A stretch of 64,000 bases of DNA, taken from Trichoplax sp. H2 (taxonomy: Eukaryota; Placozoa; Uniplacotomia; Trichoplacea). The notes under the pieces are model-generated. The model worked only from the letters and a program-made list of their open reading frames with translations, ran no database searches and was not told where the DNA came from. Of this stretch, positions 1 through 14,008 are shown piece by piece. The stretch covers positions 62,001 to 126,000 of the forward strand of contig NOWV01000164.1 in assembly GCA_003344405.1 (NCBI GenBank), read 5' to 3'. The position numbers and the translations under genes are program-made. Position 1 is the first letter of the stretch, and each line of letters opens with the position of its first letter.

Positions 1-31
1 AGTTACTAATGCTTATTGGGTGTTTACCTAG

Positions 32-1546
32 GCAAAACACCCTTGGTGATAAGCTCTTTACTGAATACTTTTTGCTGTCCATTGTTGTATGATTGTAATA
101 ATTATGTGGAAGTGATTGAAGTCATGAAGGAGGTAAATTACATTTTTCCCTTTCCATTTATAATAAATGAAAAATTAAATACCATATCATACCAACTTTG
201 TTATTAGGCCAGAATTTTGTGTTATGGTCTCCATTCTTGCTGTCTGTTTCTGGTTTCTTGCCAAATCTCTTTATCGCTATTGTTGTTGCTAAGCTCATTC
301 TTACTAATGCCACCCCCATTAGCCGGATATCACATTTTATGGTTTACTTGCGCTATCATCCCACTTATCGGAACTCCGTTGATATTATCACGCAGCTCCC
401 ATGATATGATGTCGCTAATGACCGGAAAAAATAACCAGCATCGCAAGGTATGCCGACTTGTAAGAATTAATGGACAATTCTTTCTTACAGGAAATTTGAG
501 ATAACTTTGCTGCACCAATAATTATCAACTGTGCGAGCAATCATTGTACCTGAGACAATTAATTCATTTGCAGAATAAGAAGATGAAAGCTATGTACCTG
601 CTATTGAGATTTGTCCCATCGGTGATTGTCTCCCTTATATGCTATTATCTCACATTAAATTTTAATTGTAATAAAAACAGTGGTGGTGAGTGCCACTTTT
701 TGTTAGGGAATAGGTGAGTTGGGTGTTGATTCGAACATAAAATCAACCGCAGCTATGTACTATGTACTAGAATTTATAACATAATTATCAATGATTTAAT
801 ACTAATTTATTGCTTAATCTGTGCTGCGATTTGGTTTAGAAATAAATCTGGTAATGGTTCATGGAATGGATGGTTGACGACCAATCATCGGGAGCTTACT
901 ATTGCTCAAAATCAAACGTTTGCACTCATGTGTATCTATTTCGGTAGGTCTTATATTCTGAAATAGAATAATATTATTGAATGGCTGACAATGAAATACT
1001 CTTGGATATATTTATTGCAGTGGAGATATCGATAGGTTTTGTAGATACATTTAATCTAAGAATTTGGCGATCTCCCTTTTCCAATCGCACTTGGCTAATT
1101 TCATGCACCATCTCGTAAGGAATCTTTGTCCTTTCAGTTTATTGAGTTAGCAGTGAAGTTTTGTATAGTTGATTATTACTACCATCAAATGTGTTAACGC
1201 TATCGAATTATAATTAAAACCAGGATTCTGTTGGGACTGTTAATAGTCGTTGTAAATACTGCAGCGAACATGGTCGAATTTGATTTGTTTAGAATAGTTC
1301 CGACCTCTGTCTTTATTATATCAACGTCTTGGTCGTTGGTTGTTTTAGTTTTAAACGAAATTGTAAAATATTATGATATCAGGTATCAAGGGCAAATTAA
1401 TAGTTTTTTGTGCATTAAATCATAATGTTTTTATGTCATTAATATTCATAATGGAATGGTTTCTTGTTTAAAGGCTTCAAGTACGATTCCAGAAACGAGA
1501 GAGACTAAAATTTGATACGAAACTTGGCATGAATTCTCCTTTTTAA
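32..1546 (+). CDS. TMEM94: TMEM94 (P-type ATPase-like ER membrane protein), 3' part
   Basis: This is the C-terminal part of TMEM94, a polytopic ER protein related to P-type ATPases and proposed to load Mg2+ into the ER. Seven exons are seen: 32-132, 208-447, 574-713, 840-943, 1021-1114, 1224-1382 and 1474-1546 (TAA). All introns are GT-AG and the phases agree, giving about 303 codons. Exon 2 carries the family's membrane segment with the PPPL and SLMTGKN motifs, matching the PPLL and SMATGKN region of vertebrate TMEM94. The last residues, KFDTKLGMNSPF, match the highly conserved family C-terminus and fix the stop. Several hydrophobic stretches (exons 2, 3 and 6) are the last membrane helices. 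The 5' part lies outside the window. A polyadenylation signal AATAAA sits at 1788. Identification rests on remembered family sequence and is firm. Confidence 0.93.
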
Positions 1547-4500
1547 AATTTAATTCATGAATTTTACTATTGTGATTATTAACATTGATTGATGAAACTT
1601 TTAACAAATTTCGGTGATTTAATCTGATTTGGAACCTTAATTTTGTACATAGGAATAATGATAACGTAAATTAGATTTATTATCTCAATTGTATGTAAGA
1701 GAACAGCGACCAGATAAATTTTTATTACCATTCCATTGTTGATAACTGAATAGACAAACTTTATTCAAAATCACCTTCCGAATGAGAAATAAAGAATCTG
1801 TTTCCAAACTGTAAAATTATATCGTCGTCATTGATAATGATATGATCCGTAAGCTACCGCTGATATTATTACTTACCTAATCATTAGCTTTCAGCACGTA
1901 GATGATACGATGAAATTATACATACCGTCATAGATAACGGTATTATCAACAAATACCAGAGTTTGTTATCTAATGAAAATTAAGATAAGCATTAGTTTAC
2001 AAAAATCTCTTCATGACAGAATATATGTATGCTACAGTAAATAAAGAATACGAGTATAACGCTAAAGGTTGCCCAAGAGCTACGGATACGTAATCGGAAG
2101 CTACAAAAGATTCTGTCACTAGTACAATTTCATTGTGCGGTTTGATTATTACTTTAGTGAGGATTAATTTTGCTATCCAACAATTGTGAAATTTTAATTT
2201 CTATTGCCAATAATTAATTGAGGCCAGAAGATTAATCATATCTATAAGAACAACGTTGGTGCTGCTGCTTACCTTTATATACAGGTAATGAAATGTTTTA
2301 ATACAACAATATATTAAGTATCGATGTTGTTTGTTTACTCGTTTTTTGATAGGTATAACTGGCATATTTTCAAACAGTTAAATGTCTTCATTCATTAAGA
2401 AATGGATGAATGAATTATTAATGCAAGTTAGTGTTGATGTTTGTTATTTTAAAATAGTCTTAATGATAATCTTCCATAGGAATAGAAATAACGTTGCAAT
2501 AGCTTAGTTCTCGCTTCTTGATTTCCTTATGTCTATTTATTACAAATTAATGTAAACTGTCTCAGCAATACTTTCAGATAACTGAATACGTCGGCAATAA
2601 AAGATTTGCAATCAGTTTATAAGCAAATATTTTAAATTGTTTCTATCAGAATTATGGTTGATAAGTTGTGGATGAATTTAAACCAATGCTTACGTAACTA
2701 TTAGACCGTGCTCAGTAAGCCTAATTTTGAATTTAAATTTAGCTAATTTTTAGTCATTGCTTTCAAATTCTGGGTAAATCTGCTGTAAAATACCCTTCTG
2801 AAATAGTGTATCTAGCTAATAAAGGGGTTTATTTTTCGGCTAAGTTTAGGTATTCCTATATTCAGAGTCATTTGCTGTAAGCCAGAATAAACTTGATCTA
2901 CAAAAGCAATACTTACGAAATAAGCTAAGTTAAATAGACGTAGGTATCGTTTTTTTTTAGCTTGAATTTGATTTCATTCAGATCTTGATGAATATAAATC
3001 AGCATAATTGTGTAATAAACTATAGTAACATTTCTCCAGATCGGTATGAATCTGAAAGCTAAACACAGTCTCGAGCCAATACTATGGTTGAGATGAGTTT
3101 GGCTTCACGTTTTAGATATTTCTGCTGTAATGGATAATAAAAATTGGAAACATTGAATCAAAACGTAAGAATAAGTTATTGAGCTGGGCTAAATGAGTGC
3201 CAGTCTAACTGAAATTTTATCCCTTGTAGTCACAATTTGCCATGAATGTATTACTAAGATATGTAGAACTGGAATCAAAGCGTACTATTGAATTTGGTGG
3301 CCTATGCTAAGACACCTTTCAATCAAAATGAAGCTTTGCTGTAATTATGCTTTATGGCAGAACTTTAACCTTAAAATAACACTGGAGTTAGCTAGAAGCT
3401 AAGTGTTGATAATTTTGCTTTTTTTTACAGTAGCATTCTTTTAGGATCAACTAATTGATAGCGAAAAAAGTGGTGAAGACTGCATATCAAAGTTGTTATC
3501 TGTAAACTTCAAGAAAATATGTAGAAATTACTGAATGCGTTTATTTAAAACATAACTAAGATCTTCTACAATAAATAATGACGCAATCCGAACCATACTA
3601 TAAAATCTTAGGTTACAGGCATACTTTTGAGATCAGTAAGTTATTATTGTGATGGATTCATTTCGATGGAAAGGCTATAATGCTAATTCTCCCGTCAACG
3701 AATTTAATCCGAACTGGGCAAGTTATCGGAGGACTAATAATTACTTGTATTAATTTGTACTAAGGAACGAAAATAAAAACTGTCAAAGTCGTGAGTAGTC
3801 TCACAGCAAACCTGGTCAACACTCAACAAATGAATCCCGCCTTCCCACCCTATAAACAAGCAATGCGGGGGTATTTATTTATTTATACTATTGTTAGATG
3901 ACTCTGATTATGGGTTCATTTCAATAGGTCAGTATAAGATTCTTACGGTACTTTTTACCTCAAGATTTCTTCATGTAAAACGAATAGCTCTAAAGTAGTC
4001 ATTTCTGCAGAGTACTGATTATTAAAATAGTATTCGTTTATATCGGTAAGGGTGGCCACTGGGCCTTTCAATTTTGATTTGATGTAATATTCTGATGAAA
4101 ATTGAATAAACAGAGAATTTTTATAGAGTTTTCTACACAGCCATTTTGATTGTTCCATTTTCTTATAACAGTTGTTATCGACAGAGCAAGATTTGCTTGC
4201 ATACTCAAGCGATCCTTAGATACATTATCATGATTGTTATAGAATTGACCACAGTACTAAGGACATAGTACCGCATTGTAGATATCTTACAGTACCTGCT
4301 AATCTTAACTTGGTATGCCCATCACCGTACAGTACATTAGTTATCATAATGTGCTTTGGACCATTAACTAATCTTAATATAGCATTTCATAGCATTTCAT
4401 CCGTCAATGCATTATTGACAAGTAGTATTCTCCTGTACAAGCAAAGCTGCGAATATAGTTGTGCCTGGCTATTACCGGGATATAAATAAATATTGTCGAA

Positions 4501-4603
4501 CGGCAATACTATCTGTTTATTATTAACAAATGGGTACATTATCGTAAACCGTCATCAAAGCGACGTGAGTTTGTACTAGTACTACATTAAATGCAAGGAA
4601 CAC
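1547..4603. other. Intergenic, no gene recognised
   Basis: About 3 kb of AT-rich DNA between TMEM94 and the first SLCO copy. It holds the likely TMEM94 polyadenylation signal (AATAAA at 1788-1793). The only ORF over 60 codons, on the minus strand at 3955-4158, has no recognisable domain and no matching splice partners, so I treat it as chance. No RNA gene was seen. Confidence 0.6.
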
Positions 4604-7299
4604 ATGGAAAACGATTGTGAACAAGAGAGTAATGACTGCACGGATAAAATGTTGCAAAGTAGTCCTGATGACGAATCTGAAGAGATCTCAATTCAATATC
4701 GATATGGATGGGGTGCATTTCAGCCACGATGGCTACAACTTTTAAACCATCGATAGTGGCTTGTTATCGCCATTTGTGTGTATACTGCTTTTGCTGGAAT
4801 GCTGATGACTGGCTTTGCTGTGGGAACGATTACTTCGGTAGAGAAACGCTTCGGTCTGAGTAGTACAGAAACAGGATCAATGCCGTCGGCTGCAGAAATT
4901 TCTGGTGCAGTAATTGGAGTCATAGCTAGTTATTGTGGCGATCGAGGGCACAAAGGGAGATATTTAAGCATTGGTGCTTTAGTTATGGCAGTAGGAGCAT
5001 TTACTTATTCGATACCCCACTTCGCTACTGGAAAATATGTTGTCGCTAGTTTCTCCAGTAATTATACTGATTTATGTCTTGTCAATTCATCACTATCATC
5101 AAGCACTTGTGATGCATCTTTACAAATTTTTGGTAGTTCCAATTTGCGTAATTTCTTTTTCCTCTTTCTAATCGCTGAGTTATTGATGGGTGCAGGCAAT
5201 AACTTAATCTGGAGTATTGGCATTACTTATCTCGATGAGAATGTTCCCCCGGTCTCTTCGCCGTTATATGTTTCTGCGATCTACACTATTAGCATGATAG
5301 GGCCTTCACTTGGGTATATTATTGTCAGTATCTTTTTAAAAGTATTTGTTAACTGGCCAGAGGCAGCACCACCAGGTAGATTGAATTGTTAAGCATAGTT
5401 GTTTAGTTGATTGAATTATTAGCACTTCGTAATAACTACTTTCATCAATGTCCTATACTGCATGATAACTAATAAATTGACAATCGCTTGTGAACCATAA
5501 AGGATTAATACCTGCGGATGCGCGATGGATTGGTGCGTGGTGGCTGTCTTTCGTTATCTCTGCTGCTTGCTTGACTGCTGCTTCTATTCCTCTTTTTGGA
5601 TTTCCACGTGAATTACCTGGTTATGAAGCATATAAACGGACGCGACAAGAACAAGCTAAAGCTACTAACAGAGTTGATAAAGGATACGGCAATAGCGTTT
5701 CAGATTTTCTAAAAGCTAGTCGTGATTTATTCAAGAACATTCCGTTTGTATGTTTAACAATTACTGGAACATTTGATTTTATCGCAGTCAATGGCATTGG
5801 TTGGTTTTTTCCAAAGATTTTAGAGACACAGTTTCATTTATCTCCTTCTGAAGCCAGTCTTACCGTAGGTTACATTAGTATAATTGGAGGCTGCATTGGC
5901 ATGTTGTTGGTGAGCAATGAATCAGTAATTGTAATTATATTGAGGGACAATAAAACTCATTGCTACTAATCTAAATGAAGATTTCTGGTACTTGCTTGAC
6001 AATTCTTGCCATAATATTTCAACTTAGGGTGGACTACTTTTAAGAGCCTTCAAATTGAAAGGTCGTGGTGCAGCCAAATTAACTTGGATTATTAGTATAT
6101 GTGATTGCATAGCTTTTACTGTTTTCTTACTCGGCTGTAGTAATCTTCCATTTGCTGGAGTGAATAGTCCTTACGGTAGTAATTCGTCGGTTACATTGTA
6201 AGTAATCTATCCTATTGCTTTCATAAATATCTATTTTCTATTGTTTTATACTGATGTATAACACGTACTTCATGATCTAGGAATCCAAGGATAAATACAG
6301 TTAATTTAACTGCATCCTGTAATACTAATTGTATGTGTAATAGCGTTAAATATAATGCAATATGTGGATCCGATGGTACAACCTATTACTCGCCATGCCA
6401 TGCCATGCCGGCTGCACCAGTAGCTATTCCGATAGCAACCGTACTACAACAGTATGTTATTTTAATAAGTAAATTACTTTTAATATACTACTTCGATGAA
6501 TGACAAATAGCTGTATTCTAAAGCAGGTGCTCCGATAGTAATTGCTCTGTGTTATGATTATTGTATAGTTAATATATTGCTGCATTTATACGTTTAGGCA
6601 AATGTGTATAGACAGAGCAGATACTGGCATTTATTCGCTGTATATATACGCCTATTATTGATATTGAAATTCTATTTGTTTAAGATTTACCACAACTGCA
6701 GTTGTATTCAGAATGTCAATCGGACAAGATATAGTTACGACGCTATCCAAGGATCATGTATCTCAGAATGTCCACAATATACGCTATTTGTGATTGGTAT
6801 TTCTATTTCAATGGTCTCTGTTATGGCTAAAACTGTTCCAGCAATCGAAGCCATATTGAGGTAAACGAATTCATTGTAGATAAAATACTGGCATTGTCTT
6901 GATTGTTTTTTATTCTAATCTATTATCATATTATCCATGATTATTAGGTGTGTTGCTGATGATCAAAGATCTTATGGTCTAGGACTTATGTCATCGCTGG
7001 TACGGATAACTGGAAATATACCAGGTCCGCTCATTATTGGAGCTTTCATTGATCAATCGTGTATCTTATGGACACAAGAATGCACTTCCACTCGTACATG
7101 TTGGTTATATGATAGTAGAAACTTGGCGAAATACCTTTATGGTTCGATGATTTTTGTCAAGATCGTATCTACAACATTTTATGTGTTGTCTTGGTGGTTC
7201 TATGACAAAGGTAGCGGTAAGAGTTTAGAAGAAGAAAATAATTTACTGGATATTCCGCTTGAAGATGCGAATAACTCTACCGAAACACCTCAAGTTTAA
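4604..7299 (+). pseudogene. SLCO4-like organic anion transporter, disabled copy
   Basis: Tandem sister of the intact gene at 11283-14008, with the same six exons: 4604-5375, 5503-5909, 6028-6197, 6281-6451, 6685-6860 and 6948-7299. All splice sites are kept. Two lesions disable it. Codon 51 is TAG (4754-4756) where the sister has TTG for leucine, just before membrane helix 1. Exon 4 is 171 bases against 166 in the sister, because a CATGC unit is repeated once more near 6393-6410, shifting the frame inside the Kazal domain. Otherwise the OATP signature (DARWIGAWW) and the later exons remain open in the original frame, so decay looks recent. Initiation downstream of the TAG at the methionine at 4778 would still meet the frameshift. 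Assembly error is possible for either lesion but less likely for both. Confidence 0.85.
6393..6410 (+). repeat. CATGC microduplication causing frameshift
   Basis: The pseudogene reads CATGC three times in a row (with CC at the join) where the intact sister has a single equivalent stretch. The net gain is 5 bases inside the Kazal exon. It looks like slippage. Confidence 0.85.
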
Positions 7300-10200
7300 G
7301 TAGTCGAATATAAAACAATATTCATAAAATATCAGTTTCTTAATTTGGCAAAATTATAAATAATATTGACCAAACCTCTTTGAAGTTTCAAAAATGACAT
7401 TTAGATGGACATTTATCGAAGTATGTAAATACAGTATTGCATGTCAATATGTCATCCTTTAATATAGTAGCATTATCAGCGTTACTCCTTTTTTTGTGAA
7501 TTTTACGCAAGTAACCATGTATTATGATATTTTTATTCTAATGTTGAGCGTTAATTGATACTAAAATAGTAGATTAGCCAATCTTGTTTTATAAAAATGA
7601 TTACTAAGCACTATTTTAGCCTTGGCAAGTAAGGAAATTTAATAAATCTCCTGCTATAATATGTAACTCCAATAATGTAAGTAATCTTGACAAATCAAGT
7701 CAAATGATCTGGATCATTACTTATAATGCTGAAGTGGTCATACGTTGAGCAATTTCACCTGAATTAGGCCTGGAATTTTATGAGCGCTTTTTATATTTAA
7801 TTTTTATCAATTCTAACTTTCTCCAAAATGATGGAACATGTTTACATTTGTTAGGAGTCCGATCTTTGATTGGAGAACAAGCTAAAATAGATTTATGTCA
7901 TCACAGTGATGTATCGCGTATTTAATTGTATTGATAGATACATTTAATATAGTTTAATTTCCAAAATTAGATGTTACTACGATGCTAATATAAGATTATT
8001 ACTAATTATTTTATTAGACATTGTTAATTATCCATATTAGTAAGTTAACTAACTTTAGTGAAAGACTTATATGATTTAATGTACGGTAATAGTGAAGATA
8101 CTCAATACCCTATTGTGATAGACTTTAATAGAAGAATGATGATATTTTAAACCGATTAATTTTCACAAGGCTACATTTTGTATATATATTGTTATGTAAT
8201 TATTTATTTGAAGGAAAATGTTTTATCTTATAACCAAAGTTTGATTTAAAACAACCTCGTTACTATAAATAGATGGAGTTAAATGAATTTCAGAACTGCA
8301 AATATGATCTTGGACTATAGTTCTTTAGAGCTTAAAATATTATACATTAGATTCTTGCTACTAGTTAACTATTGCTTATTGTTCTTAAACCCTGTAATAA
8401 AACTTTTTCAATTCTGTCTTGGCTCAGCCAATTGATTTGTTTCAATTAGATGTTTTTGGACTAGACAGAACAGTTTGAGATAAATAAATTGTATCACCGT
8501 CATATTGTCCACGCACAAACATAAATAAAAGCAAGCATTTTCTCTACTTGCTTTTCCATTATCGTATCAAAGATACAATCGAATTTGGATTTGGATTTAT
8601 ATATTAGTTGTAAATAAATCTCATCTAAGTCAAGGTTTTGAGCGAGACATACATTTAATAGGCTATCTTGCAACGTTAAAGCCCTATGTTTGCCTACAAT
8701 TGTGTGCTTATATCATGCTTTGGGCTGAAATTGCTAGACAATATCCGCTTTAATAACTTTACGAGTACTGAAAATACTGTAATATAATGATGATCTCTCC
8801 AAATCTTCTACTATGTACTATAGTCTATTTTTATTCTCTAGCTTAGATAACTCAATTACATGCTTTTTGTTGGTTTTATGTATGAAGTTGTATATTATCC
8901 TACCCATGTTTAAGATTCTTTAATCACCTTGATATCATAGGATCGGAATTTCTAATCAAGTCCTTCTGCTCTCTGATACAAAGTACAACTGAGCTCTCCC
9001 GCCAACTATGCTCTACCTCTTCTTCAAGCTCATTTTATTGTAGGCGTATTGGTCAGCAGTAATACTATCAGGGACTAGTTAATAGTCTAGAGCGTTAACA
9101 GCAGCACTTTTATACGGCATTGAGGGCATTTTAGATTGTATTTCAGTGGTATAAGCAAGCTCAAGGTTAGATTATTGTAGACTTTTTTAAGATCGAATAA
9201 GAGAAGTCACTTGGTTGCATTAACAGCTGCCTATTCCTACTTTAGCGTAGGCCAATATAGACTACTTTATTGAGTCTGACCGAATCATTTTAAATGCCTA
9301 GATATATAGCGAAATGCCGGCTAGAACAAGCACCATATTGAACATTTGAGCTGTTAAAACTCAGTTTCATGAAAAACTGAAATGCTTTATAGACTTTGCT
9401 ATGCTCTTACATCAATACTTTTCAAAGAGTACAGCACTGAAGCAACAGATAAAAAATTCGTCTCTGATGAAAGTAATTGTTGATTGTTCGAATTTTCAAT
9501 TGAAATCTTTTATCTAATAGGACGTTGTGGTTCAGCGCTTCCATCATTGCTATTGGAGGCAAAGTTTGTTGTTGTAATAATGTTTCTTTCCATGTAATTT
9601 ATAGTAATATTTGATTTAGCAAATGAATATCTTGCCTCTTATGATGTCATATCAAATACCGAAACTAACTTTAAACTGAAATAAAATCAATTAATTATAT
9701 AAGATCTTTAAGCTTCTGGTCGGAATTTGGCATGTAATTTTTATATTCTCAAGAAATATTATTGAATTCTTAAGAATAACAGTTAATGCATCCAATATTA
9801 CAACTCCAAATTATTAACATTTCTTATGGAAATATACCATATTGGACTATCTAGATTAGCTCGTTAATGCTCTAAGATTGGATCAATATTAAAACAATTT
9901 AAAAATTCTCTACATCTTACATAATATAATCACTTGCAAATAAATGTACAAGTTCTGTGTTATTTTTATTTATTTCATTTATAGATACTGATGTAATGAC
10001 TTCCATCAATATTAAATATGCAAATTAAGGTAATGTTCCTTATATTCAGGACCGTATCATAAGATGATTTAATTAAACCGAACATTTGTCATCATATTTT
10101 ACTCTAGAAGATGAACAGCATTATAAAGCCGATGCAGGCATGCCCATGGGTTCTAGGTCATGGGAGAATTTTGGTTGTTTTAATCATGTTACCCTTTACT

Positions 10201-11282
10201 AAGATATCAGTTTTGGCCTAGTTTTGTGCTATATTTCCCATCGGCAATATCTATATTTCTAACTAAATAAATTGGTTCAATTGGTGGATCTAAAAGTTTC
10301 ATGTGTAATTTCTAATAACCCATTATTCAGTATGTGTCTCTAAAGCGATATATTATTTCCATGCTATTACTGCTGAAAATGAAGACAGCCTATAGTTAAG
10401 AAGGGCCTTAAATAATTTTTAACCCTTGAATGAATTTTATTTACAACTATAGTATGTATCAGTACTAGATGCAGAAATGCCCACTTTTATAGCAATATTA
10501 TTATTTTCCGACTGTTTCCCATATAGATTAAAGGTACTTTGAACCATTACCAAGCTGTTATTTTAATTATTTATTTGTTTCGACTTCTGTATGACAGGAA
10601 ATCTGTAATAGTCGGATACGGTATCTAACATAAACTATCATTAACACCTTTTGATTCATTAGCCTTACAAAGGCTTCGTTGATTATTACTTTGATGGCCA
10701 TTTTTCATTCTTATACGTGGCATGGATTCTGTAAGTAGCTCCTACTTAACGAAGCAACTGCATCACCATTCCAATGTACTTCCTTATAGTAAACACGAAT
10801 AAATATAACCATAAATGAAAACTGATACTAAGAAATTGCAATTTATGATATGTTAGCATTACCTTGGCTTCCAAGAATTTAAAAGTTCATAGAGAAATGT
10901 AATAATAGATAATGATAGCACTTTATTACAAAATGGCATAGCCACCTGTAACCCATGGAAACAGAATACATATGGGCAAGGCCCATTGACAATGAACAAT
11001 TGCAACGGAGAGATTATTGCATTCGACTTTCGACCTTGTGCATAGAGATATTTAAAACCTTCTTTTACCTGGTTATTATTTGTACATGCTCTCAGAGCCA
11101 ACGCCTAATATTGGTTTAATTACACGTGATATTTATGGCGTTATATCACAATAGGTTAAGCCAAAGAAATTAGTAATAGCTTAATTACCATTAGTATGAT
11201 TTATCACTGATGTCATTCAAGGTGAGGTAATTGTTAATTGACATTAAAATCAGGACGAAATAAGGAAAACATTGTCGATATC
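7300..11282. other. Intergenic, contains 3' flank of duplicated unit
   Basis: The stretch between the SLCO copies. Blocks near 7550-7800 resemble 14311-14660 downstream of the second copy, and 9225-9270 resembles about 15450-15492. So the duplicated unit extends well past the coding region. An 80-codon minus-strand ORF (10859-11101) has no recognisable domain and may be chance. No RNA gene was recognised. Confidence 0.5.
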
Positions 11283-14008
11283 ATGGGTAGCCCTCAAAAC
11301 GAATCTGGCCAAGATTCACACAGTGAGTCCACTATTACCCGTAAGGAACATTTGAAAAGTGATTTTAGACAAGATAATGACTTGACTGATGAAATGTTGC
11401 AAGATAGTGTTGAAGATAAATCTGACAAGGACTCAAGTCAATATCGATATGGATGTGGTCCATGCCAGCCACAATGGCTACAGGTTTTAAATCATCGATT
11501 GTGGCTAGTTATCGTTATTTGCATATATGCTACTTTTGCTGGAATGCTTATGAGTGGATTTGCCGTAGGAACGGTTACTTCGGTCGAGAAACGTTTCGGT
11601 CTGAGCAGTACAGAAACGGGAGCCATGCCATCGGCCGCTGAAGTTGCTAGTGCAGTAGTTGGAGTTACGGCTAGCTATCTTGGTGATCGAGGGCATAAAG
11701 GAAGATATTTAAGCGTGGGTGCTTTAGTTATGGCAGTAGGAGCGTTCACTTATTCGATACCCCATTTCGCCACCGGAAAATATGTTGTCGCTAGTTTTTC
11801 CAGCAATTATACCGATTTATGTCTTGTCAATTCGTCGCTATTATCAGACAGTTGTGATGCATCCTCATCAGTTTCCAGCAATTCCTATCTGCGTAATTTC
11901 TTTTTCCTGTTTCTAATCGCACAGTTATTGATGGGTGCAGGAAATAACTTGATCTGGAGTGTTGGTACTACTTATATCGATGAGAATGTTCCTCCAGTCT
12001 CTTCGCCGTTATATGTTTCATCGCTCTTTGTTATTAGTATTATAGGCCCTTCGCTGGGCTATATTATCGTCGGGATCTTTTTAGATATGTTTGTTAACTG
12101 GCCAGAAGCAGCGCCACCAGGTAGTTTGAATTGCTAATCATGCTCTTTGAGCTGAATAAATTATTAACAATTTGCATGGACTACTTTAATCAATGTTCTT
12201 TAGAGCACGATAACTAATAAATTTAAAATTTTAATCGAACCATAAAGGTTTAACACCTCAAGATGCGCGATGGATTGGTGCCTGGTGGCTGTGCTTCGTG
12301 ATCTCTGCTATTTGCTTGGTTGCTGCGTCTATTCCTCTTTTCGGATTTCCACGTAAATTACCTGGCTATGAAGAATACAAACGTATCCGACAAGAAGAAG
12401 CTAAAGCTACTAACAGAATTGATAAAGGATATGGCAACAGCGTTTCAGATTTTCTGAAAGCTAGTCGTGATTTATTCAAGAACGTTCCATTTGTCTGCTT
12501 ATTCATTTCTGGAACATTTGAGTTTATCGCAGTCAATGGCGTAACTTGGTTTTTTCCAAAGATTTTAGAGACACAGTTTCGTTTACCTTCTTCTGAAGCT
12601 AGCCTTACTGTAGGTTACATTAGTATAGTTGGAGGATGCATTGGTATGTTGCTGGTAAGTAATGAATCAATGATTGTCGTAATAGCATTGAGGAACAATA
12701 AATCTCGCTGCAACCAATCTAAAATATGATTTGATTGCCAACTCTTGTCTTAATAATTCAACTTAGGGTGGAGTACTGTTGAGAGTCCTTAAATTAAAAG
12801 GTCGTGGTGCAACCAAATTAACTTGGATTATTGGTATATGTGATTGTATAGTTTTTACTGTTTTCCTACTCGGCTGTAATAATCTTCCTTTTGCTGGAGT
12901 CACCAGTCCTTACGGCAGTAATTCGTCAGTTACACTGTAAGTAATGCACCAAGTTGCTTTCATGAGTATCTTTGTTTTCTTTTGATTTATGCTGATGTCT
13001 AGTACGTACTCCATCAATTAGAAATCACAGGGTAAACGCAGTTAATTTAACAGCATCCTGTAACACAGATTGTATGTGTAACAACGTCAAATATAATGCA
13101 ATATGTGGATCCGATGGTAAAACCTATTATTCCCCATGTCATGCCGGCTGCACCAGTAGCTATGTCGATAGCAACCGTTCTGCAACTGTATGTTATCCTC
13201 AAGTAGATTACTTTATTTCTATTTTAAGTGATAGCTGTACTCTAAAGCAAAAGATCTAATTTCAAGTGCTTTATTTAGGAATATTTCATCGTTATTATAA
13301 GCATCGATACGTTTGAGCATATTTTTAAATGGATAGATAGAGCAGGTGCCGGTTTTCTTGTTGACGTTGATATTCTATTTGTTTTAGATTTACCACAACT
13401 GCAGTTGCATTCAAAATGTCAATCGGACAAAATATAGTTATGATGCTATCCAGGGATCATGTATCTCGGAATGCCCACAATATACGCTATTTGTGATTGG
13501 TGCTTCTATTTCAATGGTCTCCATTATGGCTAAAACTGTTCCATCCATAGAAGCTATAATGAGGTAAGATAGCTGATAAGGCTACAGATTCTGAAATTGG
13601 CTTCATTGATTTCACTTATTCCAATCTATTGATTCGTTATTGATAATACGTAGGTGTGTTGGTGATGATCAAAGATCCTATGCTCTGGGGCTTGTTTCGT
13701 CCTTGGTACGCTTAGCTGGAAATATACCAGGTCCGCTTATTATTGGAGCTTTTATTGATCAATCGTGTATCTTATGGACACAAGAATGTAGCTCTACCCG
13801 TACATGTTGGTTATATGATAGCAGAAACTTGGCGAATTACCTTTATGGTTCTATGATTTTTGTTAAGATTGTATCTGTAACATTTTTTATATTGTCTTGG
13901 TGGTTCTATGATAAAGGTAACGGTAAAAGCTCGGGAGAAGAAAAGGATTTATGTGATATCCCGTTCGAAAAAGCGAATAATATTGCTACAGAAGCAACTC
14001 GTATTTAA
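11283..14008 (+). CDS. SLCO4-like organic anion transporting polypeptide
   Basis: Solute carrier organic anion transporter (OATP/SLCO), a 12-helix plasma-membrane uptake carrier for large amphipathic anions. Six exons: 11283-12120, 12248-12654, 12767-12936, 13022-13187, 13388-13563 and 13654-14008 (TAA). They sum to 704 codons with every phase consistent, in the normal family range. ATG at 11283 is the first in-frame methionine; the frame is open a little further upstream but without an ATG. The acidic N-terminus is followed by helix 1 near residue 80. The OATP superfamily signature DARWIGAWW spans residues 285-293. Exon 4 and the start of exon 5 (residues 472-545) form the extracellular Kazal-type cysteine loop between helices 9 and 10. 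N-terminal motifs such as the PHFATGKY region and CQPQWLQ favour the SLCO4 branch. Substrate cannot be told from sequence. Confidence 0.93.

Noticed and set aside
10859-11101. 80-codon minus-strand ORF before the intact SLCO gene
   Set aside because: No recognised domain, no splice partners, no conserved counterpart seen beside the other SLCO copy.
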